64,000 nt of DNA from Ramichloridium luteum (lineage: Eukaryota > Ascomycota > Dothideomycetes > Mycosphaerellales > Dissoconiaceae). Under the pieces are notes generated by a model, which was not told where the DNA came from, ran no database searches, and saw only the letters and a program-made list of their open reading frames with translations. Below are positions 19,666 to 32,100 of this stretch, piece after piece. A program made the position numbers and the translations under genes. Location: assembly GCA_002368545.1 (NCBI GenBank), contig MTSC01000017.1, positions 1-64,000 of the forward strand. The letters run 5' to 3'. Within the stretch, counting starts at the first letter, position 1; each line of letters starts with the position of its first letter.

Positions 19666-21149
19666 ATGATGCTGTTCGCATCCATCCTGCGACTGTGTCT
19701 GCTTACAGGTGCCCTTGCGCAGATCAATATCGGGGGTCCAGGAAGCTCGAATACGCTCTTTGGAGGCTCCACGGTATGCAATCGCTCCTTTGCGGAGACC
19801 AATGTGGTAGGTCTCGCCTTTGGATTCGAACTTTTGGCCCGGAGCTCTGGACTGACCACGGCAACATTCACACAGTCTGGCATTGTGACGTTCAATCCCA
19901 ACATCGCGCAGGGTCAAACCACATCCACTAGCAGCTTGCTGTCAACTCCAGTATCATGGGCGATGACGGTGGAGCAACACATCGGCACGGCGGCCAACAA
20001 CTCCCGCACGGAGTTGTCTCTATGGGTGTCGAGCAACGGGGCCAACTATTCCGACAACTTCGCGCTCGGCTATGACGCGTGTTTTTTCTGGCTATCGCCG
20101 CTCTTGCCAAACACAATGTGGCGCGGACAAACAGATGACGGGACCTGTTCGACCATGTTCGATGCTTCTTGTGTCAACGATTTGCAGGCTGCAGCAAACA
20201 CCTATGCGGTGAAATTTGTTGGCGGATTTGCGATTACTCCCGACAGCAATCTGACATCGACTTCTTTGCCTACAGTCTGCAACAACATAGCAAGCCTGAT
20301 GAGCAGTAACTTTCCCAAATCCTGCGCGCCTTTCTTTGACGGGCCCGGGCGGGTCAGCGGCAACCTGCCATCGCTTGGAGGACGTATGTACCCCAGGGAT
20401 CAAACGTCTCTCGTCTTGATCACTGACTCTCGACAGCATTGACCGGACCTACTTCGCTCATCACTGCGAGCAAATGCCGCGCCGACGATGGCTACAGCCT
20501 CATATGGTCGCAATTCGGGGCTGCAGACAATGCATCCTATTCCATCGCCAACTGGTGGGCGGCACCCATCCTCACCACCTTCATGCCCATCGCCGATGCC
20601 GCACGGCCAGTCACGCTGGCTGCGGCGAAATCCGTCATGTCATGTGTTCGGGCCAAAACCCTTCACGCAGGGAGCTTACCACCGATCCCGGCGCCATACC
20701 CGACTCCATTGTCCGACGCTTCAGCTTCCAATTCTTCCAACAACGCTACCGGCACATTTGGTGGTTTCGGGCTCCCCGTGGCCAACGCGTCCAGTTCATC
20801 TACTTCCCAAAGCTCATCAGGCGGCAGCGACGTTCATGTCAGTGGAGGTGCCATCGCTGGCATCGTTATCGGTTGCGTGGCGGTGGTGGGCCTCGTCATC
20901 GCGGGTGCCCTGTTCCTCCGCCGAAGAAAAAGGCGGGATGTTGCAGGGCAACGGCCAAGCCCACAGCAGTACTCAGAGGTGGACGGAAAGGGGCATGGGC
21001 ATGGTGATGCCAAAGAGATGGGAAGCCACAGCTATATGGCGGAGGCGCCGCACACGAATACATTTCACGAGATGGACAGCCCGATACAACTCCACGAGCT
21101 TCACGACAAACGCGCGGGCCCTGAGGTGCGGGCAGAGCTGCCTGGATAG
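19666..21149 (+). CDS. Type I single-pass membrane protein, putative surface protein
   Basis: Two exons, 19666-20383 and 20437-21149, with a 53-base intron (GTATGT to CGACAG), giving 476 residues. Signal peptide MMLFASILRLCLLTGALA then a Cys-containing, Asn/Ser/Thr-rich ectodomain with several N-glycosylation sequons (NRS, NNS, NYS, NLT, NAS). A serine-rich stalk (SSSSTSQSSSGGS) leads to one membrane helix at about 378-400 (AIAGIVIGCVAVVGLVIAGALFL), a basic stop RRRKRR and a 75-residue hydrophilic tail with GHGHGD. This architecture is shared with fungal cell-wall sensors (Wsc/Mid2-like) and adhesin-like proteins, but no WSC or CFEM domain is visible, so the role is open. The start is a tandem ATG ATG; the frame is open upstream only to non-ATG codons. 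Confidence 0.78.
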
Positions 21150-23316
21150 GAGATCATATACCCACGAATCAAATGAATGTTTGGCGAGCAGATGTCTTAC
21201 ACGAAAGGATGGGGCTTTGTCATTGGTGATGTCCTCGCTTCTGTTAAGTTACTCAGTCGCCGCACAGATCTGGTGCGCCCGCTGTGGTGAATGCAATGTG
21301 ATTTGGCTACCAGGTAATCCATCCATAGGTACCTAGGTAGTGGGCAGACATATGACTAATCCCTCTTGATCAGAGATGGAGTTGGTCGGGCCTTTGCTGT
21401 CTCCTGCAAAATTGAGAGTTTACTCGCGCGGAAGCGAATCCTATGGGATGGCCACGTATTTTGGGCTTGACCTGCTGACCTTTACTGAACTTGCCGTACT
21501 TTGGGTATGGAGTTAGCATCCCATTGTTCTTAGGGTTATGCTCTCAGCCATGGGTTGGTCTTTAGGGTCATGTATCTTCATGGATCTTTAGACGTGTGTA
21601 CGTAGTCTTAAGACAAACACCTGAATACAGCATTATCTTTGGCCCTGCACCATAACTCCGTGGTAGCCAAGCTATTGAACATTGTAGATGGAAAATACCA
21701 TCGCGGTACTAACTTGCCAAGCCAGCAAAGGATGAACATCAACAATGTGGGACATCTGGATTATGATGTCTTGAGATGTGCCGCATTAAACACGGGCGAA
21801 TGTTCGCGTATGTAGATGGACACCGGACAGGGGGTTGTGATATTGCCATGGCAAAGGAACCTGGTGTCAGACGAGTCACGGTCGGAATGCAAGAATTGAC
21901 GTTGCTACAGAGTGGCATGAGTGGACGGCACGATGGGCGCGCCCCTCCTGTAGTACGGCATTCTGCTGTGCAGGACTACAGATGATAAGGTAGCTAGGGT
22001 GCCCTCTACTCATATCGCGAATCGGTCCAGGGACGCCATTCTTGGTCACCAACGATACATGCGGTCCACAATTTGACTTCCTTCCTCCTGCATCATACTA
22101 GCAAACTCTGAAGCTGACTTTTGCGACATAGCACATCGACTGTACGTAGCGCAGGAACCCGCTGGGTGCGCAACGTGTCTCGCTATGCTTTTGGGTCCGC
22201 GATGCGGAGGTTGTGTGTAAAGTACATGTGTACCGCCGGTGACCTGCGTCCTGCGCTCCGGGATCCTAAGGTTTTTCTGTGAGGGCGATGCACACTTGCA
22301 ACGGGTTGTGCGGAGACGACAACTCTATCGCTATGTCGATGATGTCGCAGAGGGGAGTTCGGGTGCGTCGACTCCGTATCCCGATTGATGATCGGCATTT
22401 CCTCGCTAGGCGGACCGAGGGACCATGTGGCAGGGACACCAGGAAGATGTCGAGAGGAGAAGCAGGCATGGTGTGTTGGGCTTCGACGACCCTCCGTTGG
22501 AAACACGACACCGCTCGCACGCCATTCTCCCTCAAGCATGTGAAAGCGAGAGTGATGGGAGACGATCGGACGTATTGCTACAGGGCAGCTGACGGTCTAC
22601 ATGATGGTCAGAACAACCATGCACACCGCGGCTGCCAGAATCCTGGAGGAAGCTCCATGCCCGATTCCTGTGCGACCATGGAGAGTGTGAGCGTGTGAGT
22701 GTCACAGCCCAGGCATTCAGGGCTGGCGGTGGCGGCGGAAGGGATTGGCAGTAGCGGCGGATTCGCACGCCATTTGCCCTCCGCCGCTCCGCCCTAGGTG
22801 CGCCGGGCCGAGCTGTCCACTGGCCGTCCACTGGCAGTCGTGGCAGTCCAGCGGGCCACCATGGTGCCCTGAGGGCACAGCAGTCCCGCAACCCTGCGCT
22901 GTGAGCCCTGGCCAACCCGTCAAAGTTTGTTCCAGATCACGAGCACGACATTTGTGACTTCATTTGCAACACTCCGCGCCACGCCCATCCGCGACACAAC
23001 CACGCCCACCGCCCTCCCCGGCTCGCTGCTCCTCCGCTGCATGCAGATCGGCCGTTCGCCTGCCCACGTTTTGCATCTCTCTACCTGCCGCAAAAGGATT
23101 CCAACAGTCGCGGCAATTTGACCGCCTGCATCGCCTTATCATCGCTTTCCACAATCCTCCCGAACCCACGACTGACCCCTCGCGACTTCTTCCCATAGCA
23201 CAACAACACTTATTCTCGACGTTTCGCCGGGCTGAATATCGCCCCGTTCCGCGACTGTCTTGCACAGTCCACCGAGGCCTCGAATGTGAGCGTTCAGAGG
23301 ACAACCGCGCCAACGG
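21150..23316. other. Long intergenic region (2.2 kb)
   Basis: No gene is recognised. Single telomere-like TTAGGGTTA and TTTAGGGTCA strings occur at about 21531 and 21560. Near 22820-22890 there are small overlapping CACTGGC/CAGTC repeats and two short palindromes, around ACCATGGT and TGCCCTGAGGGCA. The C/T-rich last 300 bases look like the promoter and leader of the Met30-like gene. Confidence 0.45.
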
Positions 23317-25629
23317 ATGGCATCAGAATCACGCGATCCGGCCTCATCTACGCGAACACCGATTTCCTCCTCGCGGCCTCAGGCTACCATGTCCGCCTAT
23401 CTGCAACAACCAACCCCCGGCGAGGAGGACGGGCGAGACCATGACTCTCGTCTCCTCCCCGTAGGCGACGCCGATGACATCTGGGATCACGATCGCCACG
23501 AGACTCTGCGCAATCGCTACCGCCGCGATGTCGACGACCACGAGCAAAATTTGTCCACACCTGCCGCTTCCAAACATGCCGAGAAGACGGTGATGCCCTT
23601 TCTCGCCCAACACATTCCCAGCGCATACCACCCGTCCGAAGAAGAACAGACTCCCTCCCAACCTTCGGCCACGAGTGTGGCCAAGAAATCCTCCAACACC
23701 AAATACTGCTACCGTCACCAACCCGACCTGAAGTGTCGCCGTTCAGCCAACGAGCCGACCATGGACCAACTCCAGAGCGGGCTCGCGGCCCTGTCACAGT
23801 CCGATCAACAAGCCATCTCTCACGTCTGGTCACTCTTCTCTGCTGCGCCAGGCAAACACCGCAACCTCATGCTACAAGGGATCCTGACTCAGTGCTGCTT
23901 CCCCCAACTCTCCTTCATTGCCAATAATGTCCGTGACCTGATCAAGATCGACTTCCTAGCCGCCTTGCCCGATGAGCTCGGCTACCAGATCCTCTGCTAT
24001 CTTGACACCGCCTCGCTCTGCAAAGCCGCCCAGGTGAGCCAACGATGGCGCAGCTTGGCCGACGACGATGTTGTCTGGCATCGTATGTGCGAGCAACACA
24101 TCGATCGCAAGTGTACTAAGTGCGGTTGGGGCCTGCCGCTACTGGAGCGAAAGAGATTACGAACCGAGAAGAGACAGATACAGTTGCGGGCAAGTGGTCG
24201 GGGCGTGAACGAGTGGTCACCAACCATCACCCCGATCTCTGAGGATCCAGCGGACACGCCGATGCACTCAGCCGACGGCGAGTCTGACTCATCGCAAGGT
24301 CGCAAGCGCAGTGCCGACAGCGCCTTGTCATCCCCTGAGGCTGTCAAACGGCGGTGCTCGCGGGACGAGGTCGCGCTCGGTGACTCCTACTTCGCGGCTC
24401 GAAAGCGACCATGGAAGGACATCTACAAAGATCGCTTCAAGGTGGGAACAGCATGGAAGTACGGCCGATGCAGCACCAAGATTCTGAAGGGTCACACCAA
24501 CGGCGTCATGTGCGTACAATTCGACGACAACATCCTCATCTCAGGATCATATGATGCGACGGTGAAGGTCTGGGATATTCAAACCGGCGAAGAGCTTCGA
24601 ACCTTGAAGGGACATACAAGTGGAATTAGATGTCTGCAATTCGACGAGTCCGGCAAGCTGATGACGGGTAGTCTGGACTCTACCATTCGCTTATGGAACT
24701 GGCGGACCGGCGATTTGCTGCGGACATTCGAGGCACACAGCGACGGTGTCATCACCCTGCATTACACTGGCCAGTACGTCGCGTCCGGCTCGCGCGACCG
24801 CACGATCCGGGTTTGGGATTCCAAGATCAAGGAAACCTTCCTTCTCCGCGGTCACACCGACTGGGTGAACAGCGTCAAGGTTGACGCGCCCTCGCGCACC
24901 CTCTTCTCTGCATCAGACGACCTCACAGTTCGGATGTGGGATCTCGACACCAAACGATGCATCAAGATCTTCGAGGGCCATGTTGGCCAGATCCAGCAGG
25001 TCCTGCCCATGCCCGAAGAGTTTGAATTAGACGACCATGCCCACCCTGGTTCTGAAAAGGATGACGATTCGCTCAGTGTCAGCTCTGTGACCGTGGCCAC
25101 ATCCCACAACGAGGGCCGCCAGAACAGCACCGGCAGCCAGCATGCAGCATGGGAGCCCTTCTGGCCTAAGGATCCCGAACGCCCGGCGCCGCCCCGCTAC
25201 ATGATCACCGGCTCTCTGGACTCGACCATCCGACTCTGGGATACGCACTTCACGCCCTCGGCCTCCGCTACCGCCGCCCGCCGACCGATTGCGGCGCCAG
25301 CTGCCGCCAGCCCTGCCGCCGATGATATTCTTCCCACCGATCCGCTCACAAACTCCCACGTACCACGCGCTCAGGCTTGTGTGCGCACTTTCTTCGGCCA
25401 CGTCGAGGGTATCTGGGCCCTATCTGCCGACCATCTACGCCTCATCTCCGGCTCTCAAGACCGCATGATGAAAGTATGGGATCCCCGTACCGGCAAGTGC
25501 GAGCGCACCTTCACGGGCCACCAGGGCCCTGTCACGTGCGCCTGGCTCGGCGACGAGCGTGTTGCCAGTGGATCTGAGGACGGACAGATCCGGGTGCTGT
25601 GGTTCGGCGAAGGCTCAAACTCGGAATGA
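23317..25629 (+). CDS. sconB: F-box/WD40 protein Met30/sconB, sulfur-control ubiquitin ligase subunit
   Basis: A single exon of 770 residues. The F-box is at about 212-256 (FLAALPDELGYQILCYLD, SQRWRSLADDDVVWHRMC). It is followed by HIDRKCTKCGWGLPLLERKRLR, a stretch specific to Met30, scon-2 and sconB. Seven WD40 repeats run from about 385 to the end (ILKGHTNGVMCVQFDD, TLKGHTSGIRCLQF, SGSRDRTIRVWD, FFGHVEGIWAL, TFTGHQGPVTCAW). Between repeats five and six lies a roughly 100-residue low-complexity insert. In the SCF complex this protein recruits the sulfur-gene activator (Met4/Cys-3/MetR type) for ubiquitination when sulfur is plentiful. An in-frame ATG at 23389 is an alternative start. The long disordered N-terminus is common in filamentous fungi. 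Confidence 0.93.
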   Translation: MASESRDPASSTRTPISSSRPQATMSAYLQQPTPGEEDGRDHDSRLLPVGDADDIWDHDRHETLRNRYRRDVDDHEQNLSTPAASKHAEKTVMPFLAQHIPSAYHPSEEEQTPSQPSATSVAKKSSNTKYCYRHQPDLKCRRSANEPTMDQLQSGLAALSQSDQQAISHVWSLFSAAPGKHRNLMLQGILTQCCFPQLSFIANNVRDLIKIDFLAALPDELGYQILCYLDTASLCKAAQVSQRWRSLADDDVVWHRMCEQHIDRKCTKCGWGLPLLERKRLRTEKRQIQLRASGRGVNEWSPTITPISEDPADTPMHSADGESDSSQGRKRSADSALSSPEAVKRRCSRDEVALGDSYFAARKRPWKDIYKDRFKVGTAWKYGRCSTKILKGHTNGVMCVQFDDNILISGSYDATVKVWDIQTGEELRTLKGHTSGIRCLQFDESGKLMTGSLDSTIRLWNWRTGDLLRTFEAHSDGVITLHYTGQYVASGSRDRTIRVWDSKIKETFLLRGHTDWVNSVKVDAPSRTLFSASDDLTVRMWDLDTKRCIKIFEGHVGQIQQVLPMPEEFELDDHAHPGSEKDDDSLSVSSVTVATSHNEGRQNSTGSQHAAWEPFWPKDPERPAPPRYMITGSLDSTIRLWDTHFTPSASATAARRPIAAPAAASPAADDILPTDPLTNSHVPRAQACVRTFFGHVEGIWALSADHLRLISGSQDRMMKVWDPRTGKCERTFTGHQGPVTCAWLGDERVASGSEDGQIRVLWFGEGSNSE

Positions 25630-26142
25630 CCTTCTCCTGTTTCTCCTTGATCTTCTTCTGATCTGGCTTTTTTGGTCGACAGTAATATTAGCGAGCGAAC
25701 TTGTGTGCATTTGGATGGCGAATTTTCTACCTCAGGTTTTTGTCGAGCTTTTGAGAGCTCTATGGGCGTCACTTGGAAAGAAAAAGGATACCATCGTAGC
25801 GCAAGCTTTTCATGGGACATTCATCCTCCAGCATTCCGCTGCGACTAGAATAGCATCCCTCTGGATACAAGAATAAAAGTATCTCTTATCATCATTTGAT
25901 ACGCAATGAACGAACCTCTCCAGTGATGCTGTCATGACGTGTCATATGAATGTTATGACCCACTCTCCTACCCTTCCATATTCACCACCAACGCCGATTT
26001 TTGCTTCGATCGAAACTTCAAATACACAGAATTCACCCTTCTTTAACAAGCGAGGCCAGGCCAGGTCATTTCCTGGGCTCTGCTACCGCGAGTCTCGCCC
26101 TATGCAACCTCTTCATCTGTAATGCCATTCGCTGGCCTTGCT
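25630..26142. other. Intergenic region between converging genes
   Basis: 3' flanks of the Met30-like gene and the BEACH gene. AATAAA occurs at 25873. Nothing else is recognised. Confidence 0.5.
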
Positions 26143-29100
26143 TTACCTCCCACCTCCTCTTTGTACACACTCCCAGTCCCATACATTCCCTTCCTCATCG
26201 CCCGTATAGACCGCGCGGGCTGTCGGCAGAATGCATGTTATGGCCGCCTTGCCGGACGCCACGATAGCAGCGGCGCCCGATGCGGACGACGGCGCCGCGC
26301 CACCACCGAAACCCATGCCGACACCCATGACCGCGCTGGCCATATCGTTCGCGTGCGCCATGCGCTTTACCAGCACAAGCTTCCACTCGCCGTCGCGCAA
26401 GTGCTCGAGCTGCCACACGCTCGTGATGCCGTGCGGGTGGCCCGTGAAGATGAGCTCGCGCGGGAGGTACTCGTTGCCATCACCTTCGTAGAATGCGAGG
26501 GCAGTGACGGGGTCCTCGGGCCGGTCGCTGACGCGTTGCCGTAAGAGGAGATGGCCGTTGAGGGTGTACAGAAGCACTTCGGAGCCGGAGGCGAGTAGGA
26601 TGTGGCCCGTGACATTGCTGATACGGGCGACTTGGATGCGATGCTGGTGCGCGGGTAAGAGGACCCGGATGCAGTTGTAGCGGTTGAGGCCCCACAGCAA
26701 TGCCTGGCCGTCGGTAGAGATGGAGATCAGCGTGCTGAAGACACGGCTGGCGGCAAGAATGGCAACGGCCGTGCGGTGGCCGAACAGATACGTCTTTGGG
26801 CTGATCTCAACGGCATGCCGTCCGGTTGTGTGAACTGACCACACGCCAATTGTGCAATCAGCTCCAGCAGTCAATAGCGTGCGACTATCGACAAATGCGG
26901 CTGTAGTAATGGCCCCTATGTGGGTGTTCTCGTACAGACCCAGCAAGCGTCCAGTCGAAAAGGCATAGAATCTGAGGCTGTTGTCGGCGAAGCCCCACTG
27001 CATGAAACGATCGTAGTGTGGCGGCAGGTTGCGCCGACATGGGTTGCAGGCCAGAAGACTCTTCTCCGCACGCGAAAAGGAGAATTCGGCGACCGGCTCG
27101 CCGGTCTGGAGCATCACATCCGGGAGGCGAATGAGTGTTTCCACCAGTGCATCCAGCTTCAAGTCTGCTTGCTGGTCGTATTCCTTCACTGGGTGTGCTT
27201 TGCTGAAAACTTGGTGCGGTGTTTGGCCAAATGAATGGATGATACCAATAGTTGCCAGTCGCTCCACGGGATCGTCAATCTTATCGAGATCCTTGGCGCC
27301 ACCGTACGACAGATGATGGAAGCAATTCGTGGCCTCAATCGCCGCTTCCCCCCGTTGCTTGAAGCCAAAGACCAGGTCGATCCACTGATGCAATTGCTGG
27401 CTGACGTGGGGACTCTCAAGTGCCTCGCGATGTTTCGCGATGAATATTTGCGGGTCGCCCTTTGCCCAAGGCGGTAACTGAACATGGTTTACTGCTTCAC
27501 CTGTAACTTGTTTGGTGCCGAAGTCGTAGCCATTCACGTTGGTGAGAAATTCCGGCAAGTAAAAGAATTCGGGCGTCAATTCACGGACGTCACTACGATT
27601 CTCTCTGGATGCGGACAGCCACGCCTTTCCAATTGAGTCGAATAGGCGGTCAGCATGATCGAAAGACCCTCCCTGTAGGAGCAGATACGATTGCACAAAG
27701 GGTTGCAACCGGATCAGGTAGGAGCTCACAATCATGGCGGATGAATAGTGTGTGCCGTAATGGAAAGGTGGTGCATTGTGGTCGCCCATCTCGGCAAACT
27801 GCTTGAAACGGTCCTTGTATTCAGCCTCACGAGCAGGAGTCTGACAGCCCATGGGCTTGGAAAAGTCGCGATACACACGTGGGTTCGTTAGGTCCAACTC
27901 GTCGCTCGTGTAATCTGCAAGCACCCATGGGAACACGGGATACTGGGTGAGGTCGTTGAAAGTTCGGCCGGCCATGGTATTGACTAGCATCAGATACTGG
28001 AAGTTCGACATGTCGCCCCGCATCCATTTCTTCGTCGCCGCGTGTGTAGGTGCCGAATTGAAGAGGTTGCCAAACTTCGACCCAAGGCTTTGCGATTCAG
28101 TCTCGGGCGTGCGAAGGGTATCGAGACGCCAGGCATCCTCGCCCGTCACCGCAGAGGTACTATGTACGTGCGGTGCACGGCTCACAATGGAGCTATACAG
28201 ATCGTCGCGACCCTTGGACGACATACAAATGAGGAGATAGCTACGTCCATCTGTGAAGAAGACCTCGACAGACACATCTCGTAGAAGAAACCGTCGTTTG
28301 GAGATGCTTAAGACCTCTGTCCATGTCCAATGTCGAATTTCTTGTTCGCCCAGGGTGTGCTTAGTGCGCGAAGCGGTTACATCTTTGCCAGAGATTTGAT
28401 GAACATATGGATCGCGCTCGTCTTCAGGCGCCTGTGCGACACCAATGATCTCTCCGTCAGACCGTTGGAAAAAGTTGTCCTGGATATACAAGCACTTTTC
28501 GCCAATGATCAGCAGACCTTCGCAAGCCTCAAGTCCAACAATGCGCGAAATATTGAAGAGCTGCTTCACGGCATCTCCCCTTTGCAGGCTTGTCATGACC
28601 TTGCGATTCTTGTCCTCGATGAGGCCGTCCTCGTCCTCCTTCGGGTCATCGACCATCTCGAAGCCGCCTTCCAGGAGCTGTGAATTTGAGACTGAGTCGC
28701 TCCGCGGACGCTGACCATCTGCACCATCATTCGTTGCGTCGCCAGCGCCCGTCGTCATTGGCGTTGCGGGCGTGATAGGCATGGGCGTAAAAATGTCGTC
28801 AGCCATCACAGTCGGGATCTGAGTGTTGATGGCGAGGCGGCCATTCGGTTTACGTTCCGAATACTTGCGTTTCGATTGAATGACAGCCTTGTGCTCCGAG
28901 TAGTCCGGCAGAATGCGCATTCGCATACGATTAACTGCCTCTGTCTCATCAAGCTGCCAACGTGGCGGTGCAGTGTTAGGCTGCAGACCGGCTGGGTTTC
29001 GAAGCTGCTTGTCCATTTTTGCAAATGATGTGAACAGTTGATTCATACTCTCCTGGTGATCTTGTAGTGCGCGTTGCAAGCGCGTCCGTTCTTGCGAGTG

Positions 29101-32100
29101 AACATTGGCACGCCAATAATTTGTTGAGTTCTCGAAGCGATAGATGAAATCGTCAGTGCCGGACTCTTCGGTTGCCCACTGCCGCAGCTTTTCCCGTCTC
29201 TTGCTGAGGCGGTTTCGACTAGACTCCTCCGAACTACGATTTTCGCTTTGCACGAACTCGTCCCAAGGGCGACTCAGGTAGTTGTAGAATACTATATTTA
29301 GCGTACGACGGTTCTCATCGACCCATTTGATGAACTCCTCGTCGTCCATAGAGGCGAGTCGCATGAAACCCGTGGAGAGGTGCCGCTGCTCCGGTCCCAT
29401 GGCATTGGTCAGAAGCGTGGCGGCTTCAGTGGGCTTCTGCACAAGAATAGTGCGCCAGAGGCTTGCAGCTGCCAGACGCACGGATGAAACACTGGAGACA
29501 AGTTTGTGGTACAGCAGATAGCATATCAGCTTCGTGAACAGAGTCTCCTGGTTTTCGGTCGAGAACAGGATTGTCTGCCAGTACATCATCTTGTTGAGGA
29601 AGTCGGTAACATCTTTCGCGTCGGCGTCCTCGTTCAGCTCCGATAAGCGCCAGAGGGTTGCTTTCAGGAAAACAACCCGAATCGCGTTGACAGACTGGCT
29701 ACATAGCCGTACTGATTTCATCTGCGCGATATCCGGAAGCTGGAGGTGCTCAAGAAGCTCACCAGCGAAATCCAAAAGCGGCTGCGCTCCATCGATGAAC
29801 CAGCCTTCGGACACAGCCTCTGCCATGTGTTGGGTGTAGCGAGCGAGGTTGGTCAACGCCTTCGTTTCCGTCAAAAGGCGTTGATTGAGACGCAAATGAG
29901 CACTCAATTGGGTTAATGTATTGACAAGGGCGTACGACTCGAAGTATGCCTGGTGCTCTCGGAATCCTGGGGGAACTTTCTGAAAGAGGCCGATACCGTT
30001 GAACTTTTCTTTGTGGCATATTTGATCAATAAATATGCCCACAACAAGCTCAAGTAGAGCCTCGACAATGGCGTTTGTGATGTTGATGCGGACTGGGGGC
30101 GCATTTCCTCGCGGCGACATAGGCGACTGGAACTGCGCTGGTGGTATGGCGGGCCGACCGCTAGTCGAATTGACGAGAATAAAAGACGAGATCCGTCGCG
30201 GTGCAATAACGCGATTTAGAGCCATTGGGGACGGCGTCCGTTTGCCCGCATCGAACTCTGCATTGAGGCTCCGCACCGACGGCGGCCGCTCTCCAATTGA
30301 GTTCGAATGAGGTCGCATCTTCACCTCCTCGCCTTTGAAGGACAGTGATTCTTTATCAGCCGCGAGCTCGGTTTCCGCTGAGAGTCGATCGGATCCGGTA
30401 AGCAGTGGAAAGAGTACGAAAAGTAGCTCCTGTGTGTACCGTGAGGATACTGCAAATTCGCGGAACGAGGCGCTACGATTGTACACCTCGTTCAAAAATT
30501 GAATGACGGTCGTGAGAAGGCCAGCATCCGCTGGATCAGGTTCATCGGTCTTGGCGACGTGTCGAAGTCCGGCCTCAAGCATTGCGAATATAGGCGAAAG
30601 CATTTCCGCGTGTGCTACAAAGAGGCTATCGTTGACAGAGAGCAGCTCCACAAGATGAAAGGCTCCAAAGTCATCCGGTGAAAGAGCTCGCGGGACATTT
30701 TGACCAAACAAGATCGCAAAACAAGTAGTCCAGAGCGGTCGTGAACGCCAAAAAGGTTTCAAACGGGAGGTCAGGGTAATGAAGCCGACGTTCTTGCCAG
30801 CAAAGGGATCTTTGAACTCCGGGCCAAGAATGTAGAGCGAGCGGCATATGATATCTGTGGCAAGCTCGATGACACGGGCGTCGGGCTCGGCAAGAAGATG
30901 GAGGAGCCATCGATTAGGCACAGACTTGTTGAACCGACGCAGTAGGCTGACAGAGCGCTCGTGGCAGAGCATTTCAACAAGCAGGCGCAGTGCAAGAACA
31001 GCAAGCTCAGCGCGGGACATGCTCGGACGAGATGGCGGTGGTGCTGGCGACAGTCCCCCTGGCGTTGTTGGCCGTGGAGAACGCACTCCGCGAGCCCAGG
31101 CAGTCGCTTTCTGTCGGATGCTGACAATGTGGGACAGTGACCGGAGGTGTCCAACGGGCATAGCGCGCTCGTCATGCAGGCCGAACGTGATGAACATGGC
31201 GAAATCACGGTACAGCGTTTGCGTAGTGTGTGTCTCCAATAGACACTTCAACGTCGACATCATAAGATCAGCAGACTCCGCCGAGACGTCCTCGGATTTC
31301 AGTATCTCAATGATCTTCTTAATAACACGCATACGAGCGAGGCGCTTCTGGTTGAAATGATGATGACGATTGTCCCTGATGAGGTGGCGAAATTGGATCC
31401 AGTATAACTGTTGCGTTTCAATGTCACAACGCCGCCATGTATCGAAGTCGAGCAGTAGCACACGATATGCCATCGGATTTACGAGCATTGAGTCCTCCAA
31501 ATGCTTTTGATCGTATCCCACAAATTCGAGGATCGATGTCAGAAGTAGCTGTGGAAGCTTTTGGCGATCTTCAGGAGGTATTAGCGATGACGGACGCCTC
31601 TGGCTCGTATGTGAAGAGCCGATGGCGTCCATACCGAGCTTTTCGCGGATTATGACAGCGAGCAGCCCGTAACCGTGGCCTTTCTCCATAGCTTCGCTGA
31701 GCCGCCAGTTGTCACGTACGCATTCGAAGATGATACTAATGGCTTGGAGGAATGTGGCTGTATCTTGTGCCGTCTCCACTTGCTGGAACAGTACCGGTAA
31801 CGATCCAACAAGGCACCAGCTCAGATCGTCGAGCGGCTGTGGTCGAACTGTCATGACGCCTCCAGTCATGATACCGGTGCCATACGAGCGGCTGATAGCC
31901 TCAGACACGGCAGGAATTGCGGTATTGATCGCAACGGAGCGCGCTCGCTGGGCTAGCTGCTGATATTTGACGCCTGCCTTTTGATCGAGTGCATTTTCTA
32001 CCAAGCTGGACCAGGTGGATGGAAGGTCGAAATCGACAACCGCATTCGGATCGACACCAAGGAGCAGTCGCGTTTCAGAGACGACGTCACTGCCGCGACC

